This document shows positions 26,755-36,065 of a DNA stretch of 46,108 nucleotides, in pieces; position 1 is the stretch's first letter, and every line of letters starts with the position of its first letter. The notes below the pieces were generated by a model that was not told the origin of the DNA, ran no database searches, and saw only the letters and a program-made list of their open reading frames with translations. The position numbers and the translations under genes are program-made. Source of the DNA: Flavobacteriales bacterium (GTDB taxonomy: Bacteria > Bacteroidota > Bacteroidia > Flavobacteriales_D > Sanyastnellaceae); contig JAGQVX010000009.1 in the NCBI GenBank assembly GCA_020437755.1, positions 1-46,108 of the forward strand, given 5' to 3'.

Positions 26755-29700
26755 TTCAACTTCCTCTTTGAAAGGACTACTTTCAATGGTTTCAGCGAGG
26801 CCTTTCCATTCCGTCCAGGCACCATCTCGCAGCTGAACTATTTGGCCTTGTGCCTTTTCAACCTTTTCCCGGGCGGCTTGAATGGCCCAATTGGCAGAAT
26901 TACCCGGTGAAATATGTCCGCCATCCAGGTAAGATGAAGCCTGCCATAGATAGGTATTTATCAAATCCGACTCATCATGATACCCCGAGGTGCCTTGCGG
27001 AAGCATAAATTGATCCTGTATGCTGCGAATTTCCTTGCGGATAGAATCACCGAGTGTATTGAGGTCTTTGAGTAAACTATCTTCCACCAGCTCAAACCGA
27101 CTGCTTACGCGATCCATAGTTTTCAAGGCGTCTTTGGTCCATTCAAATGAAGTGTAGGCACTATTTACAACAGTTGAAAATTCATCGAACAATTCTTCTT
27201 CCCTTTGCTCGATGGCCGGGTTAAATGTACCCCGGGGATCCGACATAACGTTGACCCAGGCCGAGTCTTTGTGTTCGCCCATTACCATGAGAATCTCATA
27301 CGTTCCGGGAATAACTTCCCTTCCTCCCCATGGTCCGTCGGCATCTTTTTCCACATCGCGCCGGGACGGATAACGGACGCCGTCTTTACGTAGGTTCCAG
27401 GTCACTAAATTCACCCCTGTGGAATCTGGGCGCGTGCTAAAATGGCGAAGTGTATCCCCGGCTTCGTTTCGGACATAGATCTTGATCTTCTCATTTTTAT
27501 CCCGGCTTTCCTTCGCTTCAAAGCGCGCATGATAGCTGATTCGCGCCTGAGAAGACCGGTTCTCACCGCTCCAGTGGTGATCGGCCGGAAAGCGGACTCC
27601 ATTTGGACGCGCATAGGAAACGGTATAGGCATCGGGAATGGATATTATTTTGAGTGTGTCGGATTGAGCGTAGGTTCCCATCGCTTGTTGGCGCAAGGGA
27701 CTGATATCATCGAGAATATAGGCAGCACGACCAAATGTACCAATGATCAAATCATCTTCTCTGGGATGAATCTTCATATCGATGGTAGCAACGGCGGGAT
27801 AGTTATGCTTCCATGCATTCCAGTTTCTGCCATAGTCAAAACTCATATAGAGCCCGTGTTCCGTGCCAAGGAACAGCAAATTCTCAGCAACGGGATCCTG
27901 AACAAAGCACAGAGCGTGGCCATTGACCTGTTGGCTGTTGGCAATAGGCAGCCACTTTTTTCCGTAGTCTTTGGTGTGATACACATATACCCCACGATCG
28001 TTCTGCCGGTAATTGTTCATCACAACGAAAGCCTCACCCGGATGATGGGTAGAAACTTCGATTTGTGGAACCCATGCAAAGGCAGGCACGCCTTTGATGT
28101 TGGGTGTTACGTTGTGCCATGAGTCTCCCCCATCCTGAGTTACCTGAACGTTTCCATCGTCGGTACCCACCCAAATTACCTCCTTCTCAAGGGTAGAGGG
28201 CGCTATGCATAATATGGTGCAGTGATTCTCAGCATCTGTCACATCACGGGTTAATCCACCGCTTTCTGCTTGTTTGAGTTTCAGGGTGTCATTGGTAGTC
28301 AAATCTGGAGAAATAATTTCCCACGAAGCACCACAATCCGAAGTACGGTGCACATACTGGCTTCCAAAAAGCAATCCACAAGGTTCTCCGGGAATTTGGG
28401 CTATTGCGGCATTCCAGTTAAACCGTAGTTTGTCTCCGTCGGGGTGAACCGGACGGATATACCGTGAATCGCCGGTTTTGATATCGGTATCGGTCACATT
28501 CCCCCCTTGCCACATGGAGAATGCTCGTTCCCCGTGTCCATCAAAGGGTACCACATCGAATCCATCTCCAAACGATATTTCTTTCCAGTCTTCGTTTCGA
28601 ATGCCGTCGTAGGTCCAAACATAGGCCGGACCCTGCCAGCTTCCATTATCCTGCATACCCCCGTAAACGTGATATGGAATGTCCATATCATAATTGATGT
28701 GGTAAAACTGACCGAGCGGCAAATTGGTAATGTATTCCCAGGTAGTTCCTCCATCACGTGAGATGTTGAATCCACCATCATTCCCATCCATCATGAGCGA
28801 TGGGTCATCCGGATGTATCCAGAAGGCATGGTGATCGGGGTGAACACCGCTGTACGGAATCACTACATCGAATGACTTCCCTCCATCATCAGAGCGACTT
28901 ACCATGGACCACAGGCTCCAAACCTCCTTTTCATCCTTGGGATTCACGAAGATATCGGCGTAATAGAAGGGACGGTTCCCGACATTTTCAGAACCAATTT
29001 TATGCCAGTTGAATCCACCGTCGCTACTTTTATACAAGGCGGTTTCTTTTGCTTCCACCAGTGCATACACAATTTTGGGATTGCTGGCTGCCACCGCGAG
29101 TCCAATGCGCCCCAAATCACCTTCAGGAAGACCATCATCATCGGTGCGCTCTTGCCAGGTATCACCCCCGTCGTGCGAGACATACAGTCCGCTTCCTTTA
29201 CCCCCTGAGTTGAAAGTCCAGGGTTTGCGCTCGTACTCCCACATGGCAGCGAAAAGTTTATTGGGATTACTTGGATCCATGACCAAATCGGCACAACCGG
29301 TTCCATTGTCAACAAACAGGATATTCTGCCAGGTCTTTCCTCCGTCGCGGGTTCGATATACTCCTCGCTCCGCATTTGGGCCCCATGGTGAACCCATGGC
29401 TGCGACATACACTGTTTTGGAATCACGAGGATCCACAATAACTCGGTGAATCACACGGGTTTCTTCCAACCCCATGAATTCCCAGGAATTTCCTGCGTCT
29501 AGTGAACGGTATATCCCGGCTCCTGAAGTGTGCGAATTCCTGGGGTTCCCTTCCCCTGTTCCGGCCCAAACCACGCTCGGATTGCTCTGATCAATGGCAA
29601 CCGCTCCTATCGACATCAGCGGCTGATCGTCAAACACTGGAGTCCAGGTCATTCCTCCACTTTCGCTTTTCCACAAGCCGCCAGACGCGGTGCCCACGTA

Positions 29701-29865
29701 GATAACATTGGGGTCGGATATCACGGCGTCTATTGATGTGACGCGTCCACTCATTGTTGCCGGTCCGATATGCCGCATGCGCATATCTTTGAACAGGTTC
29801 ATATCTACTTGAGCATTGGCCTGAAACAGACAAAAAACAGCGGCAAGGAATGTTATGATTCGCAT
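26746..29865 (-). CDS. Sortilin/VPS10-like Asp-box beta-propeller protein
   Basis: A 1039-residue exported protein. The start at 29865 gives a signal peptide ending ANAQ. About ten propeller blades follow, marked by Asp-box motifs (S/T)-x-D-x-G-x-(T/S)-W: SESGGMTW, SLDAGNSW, TRDGGKTW, SHDGGDTW, SRDGGTTW, TQDGGDSW, SFDYGRNW. A FlgD-like or Ig domain (VTWNLRKDGVRYPS) and a C-terminal helical region (about 900-1039) complete it. Members are often labelled glycosyl hydrolase because of BNR repeats, but no sialidase catalytic set is visible, so an enzymatic role is unsupported. No T9SS domain. Its end overlaps the convergent barrel gene by 9 nt. A longer start at 29940 would cross the promoter. 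Confidence 0.88.
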   Translation of the reverse strand: MRIITFLAAVFCLFQANAQVDMNLFKDMRMRHIGPATMSGRVTSIDAVISDPNVIYVGTASGGLWKSESGGMTWTPVFDDQPLMSIGAVAIDQSNPSVVWAGTGEGNPRNSHTSGAGIYRSLDAGNSWEFMGLEETRVIHRVIVDPRDSKTVYVAAMGSPWGPNAERGVYRTRDGGKTWQNILFVDNGTGCADLVMDPSNPNKLFAAMWEYERKPWTFNSGGKGSGLYVSHDGGDTWQERTDDDGLPEGDLGRIGLAVAASNPKIVYALVEAKETALYKSSDGGFNWHKIGSENVGNRPFYYADIFVNPKDEKEVWSLWSMVSRSDDGGKSFDVVIPYSGVHPDHHAFWIHPDDPSLMMDGNDGGFNISRDGGTTWEYITNLPLGQFYHINYDMDIPYHVYGGMQDNGSWQGPAYVWTYDGIRNEDWKEISFGDGFDVVPFDGHGERAFSMWQGGNVTDTDIKTGDSRYIRPVHPDGDKLRFNWNAAIAQIPGEPCGLLFGSQYVHRTSDCGASWEIISPDLTTNDTLKLKQAESGGLTRDVTDAENHCTILCIAPSTLEKEVIWVGTDDGNVQVTQDGGDSWHNVTPNIKGVPAFAWVPQIEVSTHHPGEAFVVMNNYRQNDRGVYVYHTKDYGKKWLPIANSQQVNGHALCFVQDPVAENLLFLGTEHGLYMSFDYGRNWNAWKHNYPAVATIDMKIHPREDDLIIGTFGRAAYILDDISPLRQQAMGTYAQSDTLKIISIPDAYTVSYARPNGVRFPADHHWSGENRSSQARISYHARFEAKESRDKNEKIKIYVRNEAGDTLRHFSTRPDSTGVNLVTWNLRKDGVRYPSRRDVEKDADGPWGGREVIPGTYEILMVMGEHKDSAWVNVMSDPRGTFNPAIEQREEELFDEFSTVVNSAYTSFEWTKDALKTMDRVSSRFELVEDSLLKDLNTLGDSIRKEIRSIQDQFMLPQGTSGYHDESDLINTYLWQASSYLDGGHISPGNSANWAIQAAREKVEKAQGQIVQLRDGAWTEWKGLAETIESSPFKEEVELE

Positions 29866-29884
29866 GGTTCGATTGGGTTTGAAC

Positions 29885-29892
29885 CAAAAATA
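29885..29892 (-). promoter_or_regulatory. -7 element of the Asp-box protein gene
   Basis: TATTTTTG on the minus strand matches TAnnTTTG and would start transcription near 29879, 14 nt before the ATG at 29865. The nearest TTG is 12 nt away, too close for a standard -33. Confidence 0.45.
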
Positions 29893-29952
29893 GGAAACGC
29901 GTTCCAACTGTGGTGCATAAAGGTTTGGACCGCGGCTCAATTCAATGAGTGG

Positions 29953-29985
29953 TTGCTTATTGCTTTAACAGGTTGATTACCTTTG
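29953..29985 (+). promoter_or_regulatory. Promoter of the glycosyltransferase cluster
   Basis: TTG (29953-29955), a 22-nt spacer, then TACCTTTG (29978-29985). This fits the Bacteroidota promoter. The predicted transcription start falls at or next to the GTG at 29992, so the first message may be nearly leaderless. Confidence 0.5.
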
Positions 29986-29991
29986 GGCGCA

Positions 29992-31074
29992 GTGCCCCAA
30001 GAACGTATCTTACATATCACCCCATGGTATCCTACTCCACAAAAGCCTCACCTTGCGCCGTGGATAAAGCGCCATGTGGAAGCGCTTTCACCGTTTGCAT
30101 CAAACTATGTTTTACATGTTCAGGTGCATGGATATGGTATGGAAAAGGAACGTTTTAAAACGGAAAGCAGCCGACATATCATCAGAGGATATCGACGATT
30201 GCCCTGGAAGGTAATTGAAATTCTCAATTTTCTCGTCCTGCGCAGGCAATTGAAAAAGCTGGACGCGCGCAAGCAATTTGACGTCGTGAATTTTCATATC
30301 GCCTATCCAATGCTGATCCACTTCAAACGGTTTCGGCATTTACTTCCCGAGCGCATGTTGATCACGGAGCACTGGAGCTACTACCATTTTAACTTTCATA
30401 CGAAGGAACCCCCAGCGCGAATCAAGCAAATATTTGATCACAACATTCCCATCATTGCCGTTTCCAGTCAGTTGAATCGGGACATTATCGACTTTTGCGG
30501 ACATCCCAATCGCTCCTGTGTCATTCCGAATGTTGTGGATGATGCGTTTCACTTTTCGTCCGCTGTGGAACAATCGAACTACATTGTAATGGGGAGTTTT
30601 TGGAAGGATCCAAAGAAGCCGCAATTGGCCATTGAAGCATTTCTTGCCTATCGAGAGCAGCATCCTGGTTACCGGCTGCGGGTCTTTGGTGAGGGTCCCA
30701 TGCTAAAAGAGTTAAAGGTCCAATATCCACATGAGGCTATTATTTGGGAAGGCACTTTGAACCCTGGTGAGATTGCCGATTTGATGCGAGGGGCCAGAGC
30801 TTTTCTAATGCCTTCGGGATATGAAACATTCTCCGTTGTCACTGCAGAAGCGCTGTGTTGCGGTTGTCCGGTTCTGGTTTCGCGCGCAGGAGCCCTTCCT
30901 GAGCATATCACCGAGCACAATGGTATGGTTTGTAGGGATCACCGTTGGACCGACAAACTGGCTCAGATGCTCGACCGTACCTGGGATCGTGAACGCATTG
31001 CCCGTGATGCTCGAGCCAAATACAGCAAACGCGTTGTGGGCAAGGACTATTTCGACTTCATCAATCAAGTGTAA
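29992..31074 (+). CDS. Glycosyltransferase family 4 (GT-B fold)
   Basis: A 360-residue retaining glycosyltransferase, cytoplasmic, probably adding a sugar to a lipid-linked glycan. The N-terminal GT-B half starts ERILHITPWYPTPQK. The C-terminal half shows the nucleotide-sugar site: FGEGPMLKEL, WEGTLNPGEIADLMRGA, then the EX7E motif in YETFSVVTAEA (Glu278 and Glu286) and CPVLVSRAGALPE. Start codons are weak: GTG at 29992 or TTG at 29983. I chose GTG because the TTG is part of the promoter element. It abuts the next gene (stop 31074, ATG 31075), so it heads a four-gene cluster. The sugar is unknown. Confidence 0.9.
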   Translation: MPQERILHITPWYPTPQKPHLAPWIKRHVEALSPFASNYVLHVQVHGYGMEKERFKTESSRHIIRGYRRLPWKVIEILNFLVLRRQLKKLDARKQFDVVNFHIAYPMLIHFKRFRHLLPERMLITEHWSYYHFNFHTKEPPARIKQIFDHNIPIIAVSSQLNRDIIDFCGHPNRSCVIPNVVDDAFHFSSAVEQSNYIVMGSFWKDPKKPQLAIEAFLAYREQHPGYRLRVFGEGPMLKELKVQYPHEAIIWEGTLNPGEIADLMRGARAFLMPSGYETFSVVTAEALCCGCPVLVSRAGALPEHITEHNGMVCRDHRWTDKLAQMLDRTWDRERIARDARAKYSKRVVGKDYFDFINQV

Positions 31075-32169
31075 ATGGAGCTGACCCGGAAGAATATATT
31101 GATTATCAGCCCCGAAGCATGGGGCGAGCACTTTCTTTCCAAGCATCATTACGCCATAGAACTCGCACGCCTGGGCAATCGGGTTTTCTTCCTCAATCCT
31201 CCTCAATCGGGTCGTTTGCTGACTCAGGTTCCAATTGCCGAGCTCCCCAATCTGGTTGTGGTCAATTATACCGGCTTGCGAGGAATACGTTTCTTTCCGT
31301 CGCCCCTGCGCAAGGTCATCCAGTTATGGGAAGCGCGAAAGTTGTCGAGCATTTGCGGATGCGTATTTGACGCGGTGTGGAGTTTTGACAATTCGCGATT
31401 CTACGATTTAACCGCATTTGGCGAATGCCTAAAAATTGCCCACATCATGGACCAGGCCATGGATTTTCATACCGCGGAGCATGCAGGTAGCGCCGATATT
31501 GCACTGGGGGTGACGCCCGGAATTGTGAAGCGACTTAATCGGTTTAATGCCAACAGTCATCTCATTGAACATGGATTTGCTCCTGAAAAAGTGGAGGCAC
31601 AAGGCCAAATACAACTCGGGACGGCTGCCTACAGTGGCAATCTCTTACTGAAGTTCATTGATCGCCAATTGGTTGAGCGATTGATTGTTGAGTGTAGCGA
31701 AATCGAATTTCATTTCTTCGGAGCTACCGGAAACAGCAACATTGGTAAACTACGGGGTGAGGATCACGTATTTATTGAGATGCTCAGGCATGCGCCAAAT
31801 GTGGTTTTGCACGGTCCGGTGCCTCGGAATGAACTTCTGGATCGATTACAAAACCTCGCGGTGTTGCTCTTGTTTTATGACACAAAGACGTATCCTGAAG
31901 ACACAGCAAACAGCCACAAAATTCTTGAATACCTCTCTACCGGACGTCCTGTTTTGAGCACACCAATTCAAGCCTATTCAGGGTCGGGACTGGTACGCCA
32001 AACCTCTGACAATGACACGTATATTCAGCTTTTGCAGGAAATGGCGGCAGGGAAAGAAGACTACGGGCAACATGCAGCGGAGCGAAAGGCATTTGCCGAC
32101 GCCCGGACTTATCACGTTCGAATTCGCGAAATTGCAGATCTGATTCATGAGCGTATCACCAAAGGTTAG
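31075..32169 (+). CDS. Glycosyltransferase, GT-B type
   Basis: A 364-residue GT-B protein. The N-terminal half starts NILIISPEAWGEHFLSKHHY; the C-terminal half has AAYSGNLLLKFID, HFFGATG, VVLHGPVPRNELLDRL and the donor-binding segment NSHKILEYLSTGRPVLSTP. The classic EX7E is replaced by KILEYLSTG, as seen in UDP-galactopyranose/teichuronic-type transferases such as TuaH, which is only an approximate comparison. It overlaps the next gene by 23 nt. Because the four transferases are so tightly packed, they are likely to build successive linkages of one glycan. Confidence 0.85.
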   Translation: MELTRKNILIISPEAWGEHFLSKHHYAIELARLGNRVFFLNPPQSGRLLTQVPIAELPNLVVVNYTGLRGIRFFPSPLRKVIQLWEARKLSSICGCVFDAVWSFDNSRFYDLTAFGECLKIAHIMDQAMDFHTAEHAGSADIALGVTPGIVKRLNRFNANSHLIEHGFAPEKVEAQGQIQLGTAAYSGNLLLKFIDRQLVERLIVECSEIEFHFFGATGNSNIGKLRGEDHVFIEMLRHAPNVVLHGPVPRNELLDRLQNLAVLLLFYDTKTYPEDTANSHKILEYLSTGRPVLSTPIQAYSGSGLVRQTSDNDTYIQLLQEMAAGKEDYGQHAAERKAFADARTYHVRIREIADLIHERITKG

Positions 32170-32947
32170 CATCATTACACCGGTCTTCAATGCCCGGCCC
32201 TACCTCGTTTCTTGTGCGGAATCGGTGTTGCAACAAACCCTTTCCGATTGGGAATGGATTGTGGTGGACAATGGCAGTACCGATGGCAGTATGGAAGCCC
32301 TGGCAACATACACGGATGCGCGCATTCATCTACTTCAGGAAATGCGAAAAGGCGTAAGCTTTGCGCGCAATGCAGGCCTCGATGCCGCACAAGGCGATTG
32401 GATTGTATTTCTCGATGCCGATGACCGTCTGACTCCTGAAAGTTTGTCCTCTCGAATTGCCCTTGCCACTACCAACGCACAACTGGATTGCATTGATGGG
32501 AGTGTTCGGGTTTTTACCAATGGCTCGGAAAACACACTACGCACCTGGAGCCCAAATTTCAATGGAATACCCAAAGATTCACTCCTTCAATTGGACGGGC
32601 GCTGCTTTTTTGGTCCCACGTGGATGGTGAAACGAAATTGCATCCAGCATCGATTTGATACCCGTTTGACGCATGTCGAAGATTTGCTTTTCTATTTGCA
32701 GAATTGCGCCCATTGCCAATATGGAGCCGTAACAGACGTAATTCTGGAATACCGATCGGGCCATACAAGTGCCATGGCAGACCTTCCCGGACTAGAACGC
32801 GGTTATTCAATGGTTGCCCACATGCTGGGAGATCAGGACGGACCCATTTTTCGTCAAAAAGCAACCGATATCATGTGGAAGAGCTATGCAAAGCAGGGTA
32901 GAATTGCCTCAGCTATGCGGGTATGGACCAAAGGACTGCGCGTATGA
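32147..32947 (+). CDS. Glycosyltransferase family 2
   Basis: A 266-residue inverting glycosyltransferase of the GT-A fold. It starts VSIITPVFNARPYL and has the nucleotide-binding DNGSTDG (41-47) and the metal-binding D-A-D in VFLDADDRL (90-92). The acceptor half is shorter, with VEDLLFYLQNC providing the likely catalytic acid residues (E-D). The start ATG at 32147 lies inside the preceding gene and the stop overlaps the next ATG (ATGA at 32944-32947), so translation is probably coupled. Donor and acceptor cannot be read from the sequence. Confidence 0.92.
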   Translation: MSVSPKVSIITPVFNARPYLVSCAESVLQQTLSDWEWIVVDNGSTDGSMEALATYTDARIHLLQEMRKGVSFARNAGLDAAQGDWIVFLDADDRLTPESLSSRIALATTNAQLDCIDGSVRVFTNGSENTLRTWSPNFNGIPKDSLLQLDGRCFFGPTWMVKRNCIQHRFDTRLTHVEDLLFYLQNCAHCQYGAVTDVILEYRSGHTSAMADLPGLERGYSMVAHMLGDQDGPIFRQKATDIMWKSYAKQGRIASAMRVWTKGLRV

Positions 32948-35376
32948 ACATCCTCGTACTCACATACTGGAGCTTTCGGGAACCGCTCGTTCAAGCGGCA
33001 ACGTTGCCCTATTTGCGCCTCATGCGTGAAATCAATCCGGAAGTGCGGATTTTTTTAGTCACTGTGGAAAAGGACCATTTACGCCTGGAACCTTCCGTAT
33101 TACAACAAACGCGGGATCAATTGCAACGGGAGGGTATTGAGCTGATCACATTTGGATACCGCCGATTTGGCATGGGAGCTATGGCTTCGTGGGCTGGACA
33201 CATCGTGCATCTCAGAAAAGTGTGCAAATCGCAACATATCAAGGTTTTACACGCCTTTGGGAGTCCGGTAGGAGCCATTGCATATATGTTGTCGCGCCTT
33301 ACCCGGTTGCCTTTGGTGGTGGACAGCTATGAACCACACGCAGAAAGCATGGTAGAAAATGGTTCGTGGCGTTCAAGTTCACTCGCCTATCGGTTGTTGT
33401 TCCATTTCGAAAAACTCCTGGCCAAGCACACCACAGCCGTGCTCGCTACCACCCAGGGAATGCGGGATTATGCACTGGAGAAATACGGCCATTGTCCGCG
33501 CAGGTTTATTCTCAAGCCTGCCTGCGTGGACACCACATCTTTCCATCCGGGGGCATACGAGGCAGCTCAGTTGCGGCGCGAATTGGGGTTCGAAGGAAAG
33601 GTGGTATGCGTGTATGCCGGGAAGCTGGGTGGAATTTACATGCGGGAAGAAATCTTTAGCTTTTTTGCGGCATGCGCCAAATATTGGGGCAGCCGGTTTC
33701 GTGTTCTTTTGCTCACCGACGCGCCCGAAGACGAAGTGATTGCGCTGGCTCGGGAGGCCGGTTTCGACCCGAATGATCTTGTAATCAGGCTTGCATTGCA
33801 CCATGAAGTGCCGCGTTATTTGGCCTGTGCCGATTTTGCTATCAATCCAGTAAAACCCGTTCCATCGAAACGCTATTGCACCTCGATCAAGGATGGGGAG
33901 TATTGGGCAATGGGCTTACCGGTGGTTATCCCTCCCCATATATCTGATGATTCAGAACTTATAGAGCGCGAAGGTATTGGAGTGGTTTTATCGGATTGGA
34001 TCAACCCGGAATCCGGGTTGGATCAGTTGAATAATCTGGTGGAGAATCGGGAATCGCTAGGTGAACGAATTCGATCCCTTGCCACACGTGAGCGATCCAT
34101 GGATATTGCCCGAGCGGGGTATGCACGATTGTATGGAGAATCGGGGTATTTCACCTCAACTCCGAAGCGGTTTTTAGCGATGATCTATAACAGCTATGCT
34201 GATCCCCTATTTCAGAACCTTATTTTCCAGTATATCCGTCCGTTGACAAGCAATCACTGGCATTACACGCTCGATTTGATCACATTTGAGCAGGAGAAAT
34301 ATCAGCTATCGAAATCCGACAAGCGGCGCATCAGGACGCAGCTTGAGCAAGAAGGAATTTTTTGGAATCCACTCGATTATCATTCGGGGAGTTTAATACT
34401 GCTCAAGAAAATTTACGACTTCCTGGCTGCGCTCTGGCTCACAGCCCGACTCAAATGGCGGCATCATATTGACCTCATTATCAGCATGGGAAACACCTCG
34501 GCCGCCATAACGGTGAAGTTGAGTCGTTTGTTGAAGATTGATATGATGGCATATTCCTTCGAGCCGCATAGTGAGTTTATGGCTGACTTTGGCATTTGGG
34601 ATCGTGAAGGCTGGAAATTCAAGATCCTAAAATCACTAGAAGATGAAGCTGCTGAACATAGCAAGTACATCCTTACCGGCACCCGCCACATGGTGAAGGA
34701 ATTGGAAGGCAAAACAACTGCAGAGGTTTATCGGGCACCTTCCTGTGCTGATGAGGACATCTTTTCGTTTGACCCTGCGGCACGCAAACGAATACGGGAG
34801 GAGTTGGGTGTGGACCAACGCAATGTTCTTGTGTACGCGGGAAAATTCGGTGGGATTTATTACGATCGGGAAGTGGCCCAGTTTTTCAAGGCTTTGTTGG
34901 ATTTAGATCCGAAGTGGTACATGCTCATTCTTTCGCCTTCCGACCATAGAGACATCCAACAATGGTTTGAAGCTGAGGGAATTGAATCCAGTGACTATTA
35001 TATCACCGAGGCCAGGTCGCCTTCTGAAGTTGCGTCATGGTTAAGTGCCAGTGACATGGGACTTTCAGCTATTCCGCCATTGCCGAGCCAGCGATTTCGC
35101 TCTCCTATCAAAGTAGGAGAATACCTGATGTGTGGCTTGCCGTTCATAACCTGCAAAGGAATTTCTGAAGATGACTTATATGCCACCGAGCATGATGTGG
35201 GAATTGTCATTGAAGAATTGGACAGGCGTTATGCAGAGCTCACGCATATCCAGGCGGGGCGGTACTTTGAGGGACCTAAAGAAGAACTCAGAACCAGGTG
35301 TCGGTCTACGGGAATCGCTTACCGAGGCAAGGCGCAGTTGCACGGGTTATTTGATCAGATTTGGAAAAAGGTTTAA
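32944..35376 (+). CDS. Tandem fusion of two homologous GT-B glycosyltransferase units
   Basis: An 810-residue protein made of two related halves. Unit 1 (about 1-400): SYEPHAESM at 128, VYAGKLGGIY at 223-232, KDGEYWAMGLPVVIP at 316. Unit 2 (about 410-810): SFEPHSEFM at 538, VYAGKFGGIY at 630-639, KVGEYLMCGLPFITC at 723. The offset is a near constant 407-410 residues, so the gene arose by duplication and fusion. Each half looks like a complete glycosyltransferase-4-type GT-B fold, so the protein could add two sugars or use one half for binding. The start ATG at 32944 overlaps the previous stop (ATGA). No frameshift or internal stop. It is the last gene of the cluster, with no clear terminator behind it. 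Confidence 0.88.
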   Translation: MNILVLTYWSFREPLVQAATLPYLRLMREINPEVRIFLVTVEKDHLRLEPSVLQQTRDQLQREGIELITFGYRRFGMGAMASWAGHIVHLRKVCKSQHIKVLHAFGSPVGAIAYMLSRLTRLPLVVDSYEPHAESMVENGSWRSSSLAYRLLFHFEKLLAKHTTAVLATTQGMRDYALEKYGHCPRRFILKPACVDTTSFHPGAYEAAQLRRELGFEGKVVCVYAGKLGGIYMREEIFSFFAACAKYWGSRFRVLLLTDAPEDEVIALAREAGFDPNDLVIRLALHHEVPRYLACADFAINPVKPVPSKRYCTSIKDGEYWAMGLPVVIPPHISDDSELIEREGIGVVLSDWINPESGLDQLNNLVENRESLGERIRSLATRERSMDIARAGYARLYGESGYFTSTPKRFLAMIYNSYADPLFQNLIFQYIRPLTSNHWHYTLDLITFEQEKYQLSKSDKRRIRTQLEQEGIFWNPLDYHSGSLILLKKIYDFLAALWLTARLKWRHHIDLIISMGNTSAAITVKLSRLLKIDMMAYSFEPHSEFMADFGIWDREGWKFKILKSLEDEAAEHSKYILTGTRHMVKELEGKTTAEVYRAPSCADEDIFSFDPAARKRIREELGVDQRNVLVYAGKFGGIYYDREVAQFFKALLDLDPKWYMLILSPSDHRDIQQWFEAEGIESSDYYITEARSPSEVASWLSASDMGLSAIPPLPSQRFRSPIKVGEYLMCGLPFITCKGISEDDLYATEHDVGIVIEELDRRYAELTHIQAGRYFEGPKEELRTRCRSTGIAYRGKAQLHGLFDQIWKKV

Positions 35377-35545
35377 CCCAAGAATTTCAAGTCTGGCGAA
35401 CATTATTCTGACACAATCTGGACCTGTCATCTGCTCAACGCTTCATTTATTTGAGGATTAATAAGCCAAATAACCCGATCAAACTTCCGAGATCACTACA
35501 AACAACCGGCTTTGAGTTAACTTGAACAAACTAATCGTGAAATTC
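35377..35545. other. Intergenic region between convergent genes, no feature seen
   Basis: These 169 nt separate the glycosyltransferase cluster from the LEA14-like gene. I see no open frame, no hairpin with a T run on either strand and no repeat. Confidence 0.5.
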
Positions 35546-36019
35546 CTAAAGTCCGAAATCACGAGGATTGATATCTTCTTCGATAAGAATAGGCACCCGT
35601 TTTTTAACTACAAAACCCCTTCCCTCTATCCAGCCTTTGATTTCCATTTTGGTAGATTTATTGAATAGAAGAGTCAGCACATTTTGTAGAAAATTGCTTT
35701 CAAATTCCTTTACATCCGAAAGAATGTGAACACGTTGAATAGATGTCGAATTGCGAGGGATCGTGACCTTTTCTCCCAATCGAACTTTACCCATGCGCTT
35801 CCCGTTCAAAAACAACTCCAGTTCAGAGTCGATCACTTTCACATTGTACCAATTGGGATTTTTCAGTTCAAGATCAACATGGGCATGAATGATGTCTTGA
35901 GAAAACTCCAGGACCTCAACATCCTGGACTGAGACCAATTCAACATCATCATAAAACGAACACGATACCAGTCCAACAGCCAGGAAAAGTACCACGATTA
36001 TCTGCTTCCAACTTCTCAT
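35546..36019 (-). CDS. LEA14-like (LEA type 2) lipoprotein
   Basis: A 157-residue lipoprotein: the signal ends in GLVSC (Cys20). One LEA2/WHy-type beta domain covers most of the rest, with the pattern HAHVDLELKNPNWYNVKV, then DSELELFLNGKRMGKVRLG and PRNSTSIQRVHILSD, ending in KGWIEGRGFVVKKRVPILIE. LEA2 domains in bacteria are thought to bind lipids or other proteins; the exact role is unknown. It starts 46 nt after the dipeptidase stop on the same strand, so it may be cotranscribed with it. Confidence 0.83.
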   Translation of the reverse strand: MRSWKQIIVVLFLAVGLVSCSFYDDVELVSVQDVEVLEFSQDIIHAHVDLELKNPNWYNVKVIDSELELFLNGKRMGKVRLGEKVTIPRNSTSIQRVHILSDVKEFESNFLQNVLTLLFNKSTKMEIKGWIEGRGFVVKKRVPILIEEDINPRDFGL

Positions 36020-36065
36020 AAGTGCAATGGATTAATACATCCGCAGTCACCAAATGCCATGCCAC

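Noticed and set aside
27442..28122. A 226-codon plus-strand frame
   Set aside because: Antisense shadow of the Asp-box protein, whose repeated SxDGGxTW motifs prove the other strand.
26746..29865. A sialidase or glycosyl hydrolase call for the Asp-box protein
   Set aside because: Asp-box repeats alone only show a beta-propeller; the Arg triad and Tyr/Glu nucleophile of sialidases are not recognisable.
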